Below are positions 57,544-64,000 of a DNA stretch of 64,000 nucleotides, piece by piece. The stretch lies in assembly GCF_042670205.1 (NCBI RefSeq), contig NZ_JBHUWD010000002.1:202565-266564 (forward strand), written 5' to 3'. Both the position numbers and the translations under genes were made by a program. The stretch comes from Luteimicrobium sp042670205 (lineage in GTDB: Bacteria > Actinomycetota > Actinomycetes > Actinomycetales > Cellulomonadaceae). Each line of letters starts with the position of its first letter. The stretch's first letter is position 1. The notes under the pieces are model-generated. The model saw nothing but the letters and a program-made list of their open reading frames with translations. It was not told the origin of the DNA and ran no database searches.

Positions 57544-58270
57544 CTGCCGTCGCGCGCTGTCGTGCGCGTCCGGCGCGGACGTCCTCACGGGCGCCGGTCT
57601 CGCGCGGTCGCTGACCGGGGTCGAGGCCGTCGTCGACGTGAGCAACCGCACCACGCTGTCCGCACGCCAGGCGCGCCGGTTCTCCGAGACCGCGACGAAG
57701 AACCTGCTCGCGGCCGAGCACGAGCTCGCCGACCTGGCCCGCCGCCGGCTCGCGCACGACGGCGTCCGGCGTCGGGTCCTCGAGCTGCGGACGCCCGGTG
57801 CGTACGGACGCGGCGGGGACATGGCGGCCGCGCTCGCGCCGCTCGCGAAGCACCGCGGTGACGTGGCGTTCGTCCACCAGTCGCTCTACCACCCGGTCAC
57901 GGACGCCGCGCAGGACACGCCCAGCCACGTCGAGTTCGCGCACGGCCCCTACCTGACCGCCGCCGCCATGGCGTGGTCCTAGGACGGCTACGCGCCCGAC
58001 GAGAACGTCCGCACCGAGATCACCGTCTCGCCGCTCCGGGCCACGCACGCCCAGCTCACCGACCTGCCGTCGGCGTTCGTCCTCGCGGACGAGAACGACG
58101 TGCTGCGGGACGAGGGCGAGGCCTACGCCCGTCTCCTGGCCGAGTCGGACGTGCCGACCACCAGCGTCCGCTACAACGGCACGATCCACCACGTCATGAT
58201 GCTCAACCACGTGCGGTCGTCCCGGGCCGCGAGCGCGGCCGTCGAGCAAGCCGTCCACTTCCTCCCGTGA
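57530..58270 (+). pseudogene. Chimeric remnant: NmrA-type reductase fragment joined to alpha/beta-hydrolase fragment
   Basis: From about 57545, CRRALSCASGADVLTGAGLA through NLLAAE matches part of an NmrA-like NAD(P)-binding reductase, but the first 30 or so residues (Rossmann glycine motif) are missing. From about 57815, GDMAAALAPLAKHRGDV onward matches an HSL-type acetyl esterase, with DENDVLRDEGEAYARLLAES (Asp) and NGTIHHVMMLNHV (His). The serine elbow GDSxGG is absent; GRGGDM stands in its place. An in-frame TAG at 57980-57982 replaces an expected Trp in AWFWDGYAPD; the frame then stays open to TGA 58268. The N-terminal piece resembles the intact gene at 59296. Non-functional as a full protein. 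Confidence 0.82.
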
Positions 58271-58282
58271 GCGGTGGGCCGT

Positions 58283-59200
58283 TCAGCGCCGGAACCGCTC
58301 CAGCTTGTCGGGGTTGAGGATGACGAGGAGCTTCTCGATGCCGGCGTCGGAGCCGTCGGTGGACAGGAGCGCGATGGGCTCGTCGGCGGGGTCGCGGACG
58401 ACGAGGGCCTCGCCGCCGTTGACGTCGGCGATCTCGAAGGTGGACCGGGACCAGTACTTGCGGATCACGTTGTCGAGGAAGTTGACGACGCGGTCGCGGC
58501 CGACGATGTCGCGTCGGGACGCGTAGACCTTGCCTCCGCCGTCCGAGTAGGACACGGCGTCCTCGGCGAAGAGCTGTTCGAGCTCGTCGACGCGGCCGCC
58601 GCGGGCTGCGGCGACGAACGCCTCGAGGAGGCGGCGCTGCACGGGTGCGGGGGCGGTCGCGGTGCGTTCGGACGTGAGGCGGAGGCGGGCGCGCCGTGCG
58701 AGCTGGCGGGCGTTCGGCTCGGACGTCTCGAGGATCTCGGCGATGCGGCGGTAGGGGTAGCCGAAGGCTTCGTGCAGGACGTAGGCGGCGCGCTCGACGG
58801 GGTTGAGCTTCTCGAGCAGCAGGAGGACGGCGAGCTCGAGGGCTTCGTCGCGTTCGGCGCCCAGCAGCGGGTCGGCGGCGGTGTCCACAGGTTCGGGCAG
58901 CCACTGGCCCACGTAGCTCTCGCGTCTCGCCCGCGCGCTCGTGGCGGCGTTGATGGCGAGGCGGGTGGTGGTGGTGGTGAGGAACGCGGCCGGGTTCTGC
59001 ACTCCGCGCCGGTCGGCGTTCTGCCAGCGGATCCACGCGTCCTGGACGACGTCCTCCGCGTCCGCGACGGATCCGAGCATCCGGTAGGCGATGCCGAACA
59101 GCTGGGGACGCACGTCGAGGAAGCCGGCGAGGCCGTCGTCGTGGACCGCGGTGCCGGTGTTGTCGTCCGGGGCGGTGCTGGGTGCCGTCGAGGGGGTCAC
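58283..59200 (-). CDS. ECF41-family RNA polymerase sigma factor
   Basis: A 305-residue sigma factor with region 2 (AYRMLGSVADAEDVVQDAWI), region 4 (LNPVERAAYVLHEAFGYPYR, ETSEPNARQLARRARLRL) and a SnoaL-like C-terminal extension. The three ECF41 hallmarks are present: WLPEP in the linker (YVGQWLPEPV), DGGGK (SDGGGKVYAS) and NPDKL near the end. In ECF41 the extension tunes activity in place of an anti-sigma factor, and genes nearby usually encode a carboxymuconolactone decarboxylase, oxidoreductase or epimerase. The next gene is such an NmrA-like reductase. GTG 59200 has TAGTCT 7 bases upstream. Confidence 0.92.
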   Translation of the reverse strand: MTPSTAPSTAPDDNTGTAVHDDGLAGFLDVRPQLFGIAYRMLGSVADAEDVVQDAWIRWQNADRRGVQNPAAFLTTTTTRLAINAATSARARRESYVGQWLPEPVDTAADPLLGAERDEALELAVLLLLEKLNPVERAAYVLHEAFGYPYRRIAEILETSEPNARQLARRARLRLTSERTATAPAPVQRRLLEAFVAAARGGRVDELEQLFAEDAVSYSDGGGKVYASRRDIVGRDRVVNFLDNVIRKYWSRSTFEIADVNGGEALVVRDPADEPIALLSTDGSDAGIEKLLVILNPDKLERFRR

Positions 59201-59207
59201 GGGGAAC

Positions 59208-59213
59208 AGACTA
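59208..59213 (-). promoter_or_regulatory. -10 element, leaderless promoter of ECF41 gene
   Basis: TAGTCT on the minus strand, 7 bases before the GTG at 59200; no ribosome site is present. Confidence 0.55.
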
Positions 59214-59229
59214 GGGCGCGCGGGCCGCG

Positions 59230-59261
59230 CGTGCGGCCGCCCCGGGTGGGACGGCCGCACG
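59230..59261 (-). terminator. Hairpin between the NmrA-like gene and ECF41
   Basis: CGTGCGGCCG (59230-59239) pairs perfectly with CGGCCGCACG (59252-59261), 12-base loop. It lies downstream of the NmrA-like gene and upstream of the sigma gene, so the two may be separate transcripts. Confidence 0.55.
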
Positions 59262-59295
59262 GCCGTGACCTGCGTCGACGTGGGCGCTGTCGCGG

Positions 59296-60057
59296 TCACG
59301 CCGCCTGCTCGGCCTGCGCCTTCTTCCATGCGGCCAGGGTGGTGCTGCCGAGGACCACGTGGTCGCCCTCGGGCACGAGCGAGTGGTCGTCGACGAGGGC
59401 GCCCCAGTAGCGGGCGTCGGGGTCGGTGACGACGTCGCGGGGGTCGCCCGCCTCGGTGAGCTCGGCGCGCAGCAGCTCGTCGTAGCGGAAGCGCTCGGGT
59501 CCGCCGACCTCGACGTCCGTGTTCGCGGGGCCGTGCAGGACGGCGTCGACGACCGCAGCCGCGACGTCGCTGGACGCCATCGGCTGGAACGCGACCGGCG
59601 GGACGCGCACGACCCCGTCGACGGTCTGGGAGTCGGCGAGGGTGGGCAGGAACTCGAAGAACTGGGTGGCGTGCACGATCGTCCACTCGACGGGTGCGGC
59701 CTGGACGAGGTCCTCCTGCGCGACCTTGGCCTGGAAGTAGGAGTTCTCGGGCTGGCGGCGGGTCCCGACGATCGAGAGCGCGACGTGGCGGGGCACGCCC
59801 GCCGCCTGCTCGGCGGCGAGGACGTTGGTCGTCGAGCGGGTGAAGAAGTCGAGGACCTCCTCGGGCACGAAGGTGGGCGAGCCGGCGACGTCGGCCACGA
59901 CGTCGGCGCCCTGGAGCACCTCCGCGAGGCCTTCGCCGGTCAGGGTGTTCACGCCCGTGCTGGGGGCCGCGGCGACGGCCTCGTGGCCCTGCTCGCGCAG
60001 CGCGGTGACGACCTGGGAGCCGATGCGGCCGGTGCCGCCGATGACGACGATCTTCAT
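59296..60057 (-). CDS. NmrA-like NAD(P)-binding oxidoreductase/epimerase
   Basis: A 253-residue atypical short-chain dehydrogenase. N-terminal Rossmann motif MKIVVIGGTGRIGSQVVTAL, then GADVVADVAGSPTF, LAAEQAAGVPRHVALSIVGT and the substrate loop ENSYFQAKVAQEDLV with a conserved YxxxK-like FQAK. Relatives act as quinone reductases or redox-sensing regulators; the substrate here is unknown. ATG with GGAGGGAAGA site. Position next to ECF41 makes it the probable target of that sigma factor. Part of the neighbouring pseudogene is homologous to its first 80 residues. Confidence 0.88.
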   Translation of the reverse strand: MKIVVIGGTGRIGSQVVTALREQGHEAVAAAPSTGVNTLTGEGLAEVLQGADVVADVAGSPTFVPEEVLDFFTRSTTNVLAAEQAAGVPRHVALSIVGTRRQPENSYFQAKVAQEDLVQAAPVEWTIVHATQFFEFLPTLADSQTVDGVVRVPPVAFQPMASSDVAAAVVDAVLHGPANTDVEVGGPERFRYDELLRAELTEAGDPRDVVTDPDARYWGALVDDHSLVPEGDHVVLGSTTLAAWKKAQAEQAA

Positions 60058-60118
60058 GGTTCTTCCCTCCGTCTTGCTGGACAGTGCGGGTCCCGGGCGG
60101 GGCGTGCCCGCCCGGTCG

Positions 60119-61522
60119 TCATACCGACCGGGCGGCGGCCTCGGTCGTGACAGGTTCGGGTGTGACGGGCGCCACGTCGTGGGGCGGGACGGCGTCGTGG
60201 AGCAGGAGGTCGGGCTCGCCGCCGGCGAGGAAGGCCGCGCGCGGCTTCTGCACGGTGGGCAGGGCGACGATGTCGCGTCCGAGCACGAGGCTCGCCGTCC
60301 AGCCGAGGGCGACGCGGATCTTGCGTTCCCACGTGGGGACCGCGAGCACGTGGTACGAGCGGTGCATGAGCCAGGCGGGAAGGCCCGTCACGACGATCCG
60401 GCGGTACTGGAAGATGCCGTGCCCGAGCCCGAGGGTGGCGACCGTCCCGAGGCTGTGGTGCACGTAGCGGCGGGGTGGGCGGCCGCGCAGGTCCGCGAGG
60501 ATGTTGCGCGCGAGCAGGCGGCCCTGCCGGACGGCGTGCTGTGCGTTGGGGACGGTGCGCGCGCCGGGCACGGGCGAGGCGAGGTCGGGGATCGCGGCGT
60601 TGTCGCCGGCGGCCCAGGCGTGCGGGACGGAGTGCTCGTCGGTGCCGACGCGCAGGTCGGCACGTGCGACCACGAGGCCGCGCTCGTCCACCGGCAGGTC
60701 CGTCTGGCGTGCCACCACCGGGTTCGTGCCGTTGCCGGCGGCCCAGACGAGGAGCCCGGCGTCGACGGAGGTGCCGTCCGCGAGCTCGACGTGCCCGCCT
60801 TCGGCGGACCGGACGGTCGTGCCGAGGTGGAGGATGCCGCCCCGGCCCTCGAGGTGGCGGACCACCCAGCGGCCCGGCCGCTCCGTGACCTCGGGGAGGA
60901 TCCGGTCGTGGGCCTCCACCAGGTGCAGGCGAGGCTCCGACGGGTCGATCTCGGGGTAGCGGCGGACCAGGCTCGCGGTGAGCCCGAGCAGCTCGCCGAA
61001 GACCTCGACACCCGTGAACCCGCCGCCGACGACGACGGTCGTGAGGAGCCGGGAGCGGGCCGGCCCGGCGGGCAGGCACGCGGCCCGCTCGAAGGACGTG
61101 AGGAGACGGTCGCGGACGGCGACCGCCTCCTCGACGTGCTTGAACCCGATGCCCTCCTCGGCGAGCCCCGGGATGGGGAAGGATCGGGTCACCGCGCCGG
61201 CCGTCACGACGATCGTGTCGTAGTGCAGCGTGCGGGGCAGACCGTCGGCCGTGCGCACGGTGGCGGACCGGTGCGCGTGGTCGATCGACGTGACGTATCC
61301 CGTCACCACGTGGGTGCGCCGCAGGTGGCGACGGAGGGAGACGGCGGTGTGGCGGGGCTCGATCGACCCGGCCGCGACCTCGGGGAGGAACGGCTGGTAG
61401 GTCATGTAGCCCCGCGGGTCCACCAGCGTGACCTCCGCCTCCCCGCGGCGCATCCGACGCTCGAGGTGCCAGGCGGTGTAGAAGCCGGCGTAGCCTCCGC
61501 CGACGACGAGGATCCTTCTCAC
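60119..61522 (-). CDS. Type II NADH dehydrogenase-like FAD oxidoreductase
   Basis: A 467-residue single-subunit flavoprotein resembling Ndh: FAD site RILVVGGGYAGFYTAWHLE, MTYQPFLPEVAAGSIEPRH, NADH site TTVVVGGGFTGVEVFGEL, AWAAGDNAAIPD, and a C-terminal amphipathic/hydrophobic region (HVLAVPTWERKIRVALGWT) that attaches these enzymes to the membrane. Ndh-2 passes electrons from NADH to quinone without pumping. GTG 61522 with CAGGAGGTAGTC site. A TGTCACG motif lies upstream (61575). Confidence 0.9.
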   Translation of the reverse strand: MRRILVVGGGYAGFYTAWHLERRMRRGEAEVTLVDPRGYMTYQPFLPEVAAGSIEPRHTAVSLRRHLRRTHVVTGYVTSIDHAHRSATVRTADGLPRTLHYDTIVVTAGAVTRSFPIPGLAEEGIGFKHVEEAVAVRDRLLTSFERAACLPAGPARSRLLTTVVVGGGFTGVEVFGELLGLTASLVRRYPEIDPSEPRLHLVEAHDRILPEVTERPGRWVVRHLEGRGGILHLGTTVRSAEGGHVELADGTSVDAGLLVWAAGNGTNPVVARQTDLPVDERGLVVARADLRVGTDEHSVPHAWAAGDNAAIPDLASPVPGARTVPNAQHAVRQGRLLARNILADLRGRPPRRYVHHSLGTVATLGLGHGIFQYRRIVVTGLPAWLMHRSYHVLAVPTWERKIRVALGWTASLVLGRDIVALPTVQKPRAAFLAGGEPDLLLHDAVPPHDVAPVTPEPVTTEAAARSV

Positions 61523-61574
61523 GACTACCTCCTGATGGTGTGTCTCACCCCATCGACCAGGTAGCCCCCGCGGA

Positions 61575-61581
61575 CGTGACA
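61575..61581 (-). promoter_or_regulatory. TGTCACG, possible ECF41-type -35 element of the Ndh-like gene
   Basis: Read on the minus strand. ECF41 promoters are described with TGTCACA at -35 and CGTC at -10; here TGTCACG is followed 17 bases later by GTCG. It lies right after the stop of the FAD-linked oxidase gene. Confidence 0.3.
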
Positions 61582-61582
61582 G

Positions 61583-62911
61583 TCAGCGCACGGGGAAGTT
61601 GCTCCGCAGGACGCCGCGGGGGTCGCGGTCCTCCTTGAGCGCCCGGAGCCGGGCCATCGCCGCCTCCCCGAGCGCGTCCCCGAGCGTCTCGTGGGGCGCG
61701 AGGAACGTCACGGGCTTGCGGCCGCTCGTGGGGAGGGCGGCCGCGAGCTCGGCCTGCCGCGCCCCGACCGCCGCCGCGACGTCGGGGCCGAGGGGGAGCC
61801 CGAACAGGTAGACCGCGTACGGCTCGGTCAGCGCACCGTGCGGGCTGTCGGACGGCCGGGCGAGCGCGCCCCCGAGGTGCCGGATCTGCACGGCGACGAG
61901 GGGCGCGACGGGCCCCGCGAGGAGGGTGGCGACCACGTCGTCGTCGAGCGCCGTGAGCAGCTCGGTGTGCGAGAGGCCGGCCGCCGGGTCGGTGGGCTCG
62001 CCGGTGATGCTGCCGAGCTCGGCGACGGTCATCGCCCGGCGGGTGTCCGCGATCGGGGCGGGCAGCGCGTCGAGGGCCGCGAGGAGCGCTCGAGCCCGGT
62101 CCTCGTCCCCGAGGTACGTGACGTCGATCGCGACCATGGGCTCGGCGCCCGGGAACTGTGCGAGGGAGAGCCACGCGGTGAGCTCGTCGGGGGCGTCCGC
62201 GGTCAGGGCGCGGTACGCGTCGACGACCGCCCGCGTGTGCTCGCCGGCCCACAGGACCCGGCCGCCGAAGACCTCCGGCGCCGCGTGCAGCGCGAGCTCG
62301 ACCGCGGTCACGACGACGAGGTCGCCGCCACCGCCGCGCAGCGCCCAGAAGAGCTCGGGATCCGTCTGGGCGGTCACGTGCTGCGGGCGGCCCGCCGCGT
62401 CCACGACGTCGAACGCCGTCGCGGAGTCGGCGACCCAGCCGAACGCGCGCCCGAACCAGGACAGGCCGCCGCCCAGGACGACCCCGGTCACGCTGACGAC
62501 GGGCGAGCTTCCCGGCAGCGCCGTGAGCCCGTGCTCGGCGGCCGCCGCCTGCAGCGCACCCGAGCGGACGCCCGCGCCGATCACGGCGCGGCGCGCCTCC
62601 GCGTCGATCGTGATCGAGTCGAGCAGGCCGGTGCGCAGGACGATCGCATCGCGGGTACGCCCCGTCGCGCCGTGCCCGTTCGGCTGGGTGGCGACGGTCG
62701 CGCCGCGCTCGGCCGCGTACCGGACGAGGGCCGCGACGTCGTCGGCGTCCACCGCCTCGACGACCGCCGCGGCGGGCTGGTCGACGGCCCGGTTCCAGGG
62801 CAGCCGGACGTCGTCGAAGCCGGCGTCGCCCGGCAGCCAGACGCGACCGCGGACCGCGGAGCGCAGGTCCTCGTGAGGCGCGGAGGTGGTGGGGGAGGCG
62901 GAGCTGGTCAT
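61583..62911 (-). CDS. FAD-linked oxidase, BBE/PCMH type
   Basis: A 442-residue oxidase of the vanillyl-alcohol-oxidase/berberine-bridge group. FAD domain: VQPNG-type motif TVATQPNGHGATGRTRD, with the His suited to covalent 8-alpha-histidyl FAD, and GVVLGGGLSWFGRAFG; C terminus GVLRSNFPVR as in BBE-like enzymes. Such enzymes oxidise sugars, alcohols or alkaloids; the substrate is unknown. ATG with GGAAGGAC site. Head-to-head with the sigma gene at 63032; a TGTCACA motif lies 60 bases upstream. Confidence 0.88.
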   Translation of the reverse strand: MTSSASPTTSAPHEDLRSAVRGRVWLPGDAGFDDVRLPWNRAVDQPAAAVVEAVDADDVAALVRYAAERGATVATQPNGHGATGRTRDAIVLRTGLLDSITIDAEARRAVIGAGVRSGALQAAAAEHGLTALPGSSPVVSVTGVVLGGGLSWFGRAFGWVADSATAFDVVDAAGRPQHVTAQTDPELFWALRGGGGDLVVVTAVELALHAAPEVFGGRVLWAGEHTRAVVDAYRALTADAPDELTAWLSLAQFPGAEPMVAIDVTYLGDEDRARALLAALDALPAPIADTRRAMTVAELGSITGEPTDPAAGLSHTELLTALDDDVVATLLAGPVAPLVAVQIRHLGGALARPSDSPHGALTEPYAVYLFGLPLGPDVAAAVGARQAELAAALPTSGRKPVTFLAPHETLGDALGEAAMARLRALKEDRDPRGVLRSNFPVR

Positions 62912-62970
62912 GGCGAGGTCCTTCCGTGGTCCTGAGGGTTACGCCTCTACGTCGGATGCGCCCGCGAGGA

Positions 62971-62977
62971 TGTGACA
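62971..62977 (-). promoter_or_regulatory. TGTCACA, possible ECF41-type -35 element of the FAD oxidase gene
   Basis: Exact TGTCACA on the minus strand, followed after 16 bases by CGAC and after 19 by CGTA, then a leader of about 35 bases to the ATG. It lies in the 120-base divergent region shared with the sigma gene at 63032. Confidence 0.4.
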
Positions 62978-63031
62978 CGACGATGTGAGGCGGCGGCCGA
63001 CCGGCCGCCCGGACCGACGTGAGGAATGCCT

Positions 63032-63952
63032 GTGACACCGACGAACACCCTCCCGGGCGTGTCGCCCGACGAGCTCGCCGACGCCTTCGTCGCGCAGCGT
63101 CCCCGGCTGCGCGCCATCGCGACCCGCACGCTGGGGTCGGTCTGGGACGCCGAGGACGTGGTGCAGGAGGCGTGGCTGCGCCTGCAGCGCACCGACGCGT
63201 CCACCATCGACAACCTCGAGGCGTGGCTGACGACCGTGGTCTCGCGGGCGTGCGTCGACCACCTGCGGCGCCGGGGCGCGCGCCCGGACACCTGGGGCGA
63301 CGAGCTCCCCGACGAGACCGGAGCCGCCGAGGACCTGACGGTCGAGGGACCCGAGCAGACCGCGCTGCGCGCCGAGGACGTCGGCCTCGCGCTCGACGCG
63401 GTCCTCGACTCGCTCGGCCCGCTCGAGCGGCTGTCGTTCGTGCTCCACGACGTCTTCGGGCTGTCCTTCGACGACGTCGCTCCCGTGGTCGACCGGTCGT
63501 CAGCGGCGGCCCGGCAGCTCGCGTCGCGGGCACGCCGCAAGGTGCGCGGTGCCGACCCCGAGGGCGACCGGAGCCGCCGCACCGAGGCTGTCGACGTGTT
63601 CCTCCGCGCGGCGCGCGAGGGCGACTTCGGCGGGCTCCTGCAGCTCCTCGACCCCGACGTCGAGCTCCGCGCCGACGACGCCGTGATCGCCTCGGCCGCC
63701 CCGCACGCGGACGAGGGCGCCCCGCTCCTCGCGTCGTCGATCACCGGTGCCGACGCGGTCGCGCGCGTGTTCGCGGGGCGCGCCGCGGGCGCGTCCGTCG
63801 CGCTCGTCGACGGGATCCCCGGTGCCGCCTACGCGCCGGGCGGCGTCGCGCGAGGCGTCTACTCGGTCCGGATCGAGGGCGGCCGGATCACGCGGATCGA
63901 GGTCATCGCGGCGCCCGCGGTCCTCGCGGACCTCGACGTCGTCCTGGCCTGA
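63032..63952 (+). CDS. ECF-type sigma factor with SnoaL-like domain (SigI/SigJ-like, copy 2)
   Basis: A 306-residue sigma factor: region 2 ATRTLGSVWDAEDVVQEAWL, AWLTTVVSRACVDHLRRRG; region 4 LGPLERLSFVLHDVFGLSF, DRSSAAARQLASRARRK; SnoaL-like C-terminal domain (DVFLRAAREGDFGGLLQLLD, GVYSVRIEGGRITRIEVI). It is a paralogue of the gene at 51987. GTG 63032 has GAGG 7 bases upstream; the ATG at 63026 directly abuts that site and is less likely. Divergent from the FAD oxidase gene, a likely regulatory pair. Ends 48 bases before the window edge. Confidence 0.9.
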   Translation: MTPTNTLPGVSPDELADAFVAQRPRLRAIATRTLGSVWDAEDVVQEAWLRLQRTDASTIDNLEAWLTTVVSRACVDHLRRRGARPDTWGDELPDETGAAEDLTVEGPEQTALRAEDVGLALDAVLDSLGPLERLSFVLHDVFGLSFDDVAPVVDRSSAAARQLASRARRKVRGADPEGDRSRRTEAVDVFLRAAREGDFGGLLQLLDPDVELRADDAVIASAAPHADEGAPLLASSITGADAVARVFAGRAAGASVALVDGIPGAAYAPGGVARGVYSVRIEGGRITRIEVIAAPAVLADLDVVLA

Positions 63953-64000
63953 CGGCTCTCGCGAGCCCTCCGCACGACGACGGGGGCGGGCGTCGCACCT

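Noticed and set aside
57980..57982. Recoding of the in-frame TAG as an amino acid
   Set aside because: The same frame lacks the reductase N terminus and the hydrolase nucleophile motif, so decay is the simpler explanation.

Overview
The window is chromosomal DNA of a very high-GC actinobacterium. The markers RbpA, WhiA, OpcA and SigJ-like ECF factors, the order uvrC-rapZ-yvcK-whiA-gap-pgk-tpiA-secG, the G6PDH/transaldolase/transketolase block and frequent GTG starts all fit Actinomycetes. Secreted plant-polymer and chitin enzymes suggest a cellulolytic Micrococcales lineage (Cellulomonadaceae or Promicromonosporaceae, e.g. a Cellulosimicrobium or Isoptericola relative). That placement is inference; there is no rRNA in the window.

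Layout. 0-4.7 kb: MarR regulator, coaE, pyroglutamyl peptidase and a large LAXTG-anchored surface protein. 4.9-17.5 kb: the three UvrABC excision-repair genes (uvrA with a LexA-type box), interleaved with a VOC protein, a PfkB/P-loop kinase fusion, a yybP-ykoY (Mn2+) riboswitch ahead of two tandem TerC exporters, a YciI protein and an OsmC peroxidase. 17.5-24.8 kb: rapZ, yvcK, whiA, then gap-pgk-tpiA-secG and rbpA. 24.9-31.5 kb (minus strand): tkt, tal, zwf, opcA, pgl, the pentose phosphate enzymes. 31.9-40.9 kb: ctaB, then xerD-parA-scpA-scpB-rluB-aroH-cmk-plsC-der, the chromosome segregation/ribosome/nucleotide block. 41-43.5 kb: an AIF-like FAD oxidoreductase, tRNA-Pro(GGG) and a GNAT acetyltransferase flanked by short direct repeats.

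From 43.5 kb the window is accessory. A secreted GH18 chitinase with a CBM5/12-like module lies divergent from a 1655-residue secreted GH115 alpha-glucuronidase with a duplicated C-terminal module; two LacI-type operator-like sites lie between them. A pectinesterase has its own pair of AACCGGTT palindromes. Interspersed are four ECF-type sigma factors with SnoaL-like C-terminal domains, each near a flavin-, F420- or NAD-dependent oxidoreductase, and the furA-katG oxidative stress operon with a perfect palindromic operator. Beside furA lies a chimeric pseudogene made of an NmrA-type reductase fragment and an alpha/beta-hydrolase fragment with an in-frame TAG.

A recurrent feature is a TANNNT -10 hexamer exactly 6-7 bases upstream of the start codon, which implies many leaderless transcripts. 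Strong hairpins separate most convergent gene pairs. I saw no CRISPR array, insertion sequence, prophage or rRNA. The most unusual items are the kinase fusion, the sigma-factor/oxidoreductase cluster with TGTCACA-type motifs, the carbohydrate operators, the duplicated GH115 tail and the chimeric pseudogene.
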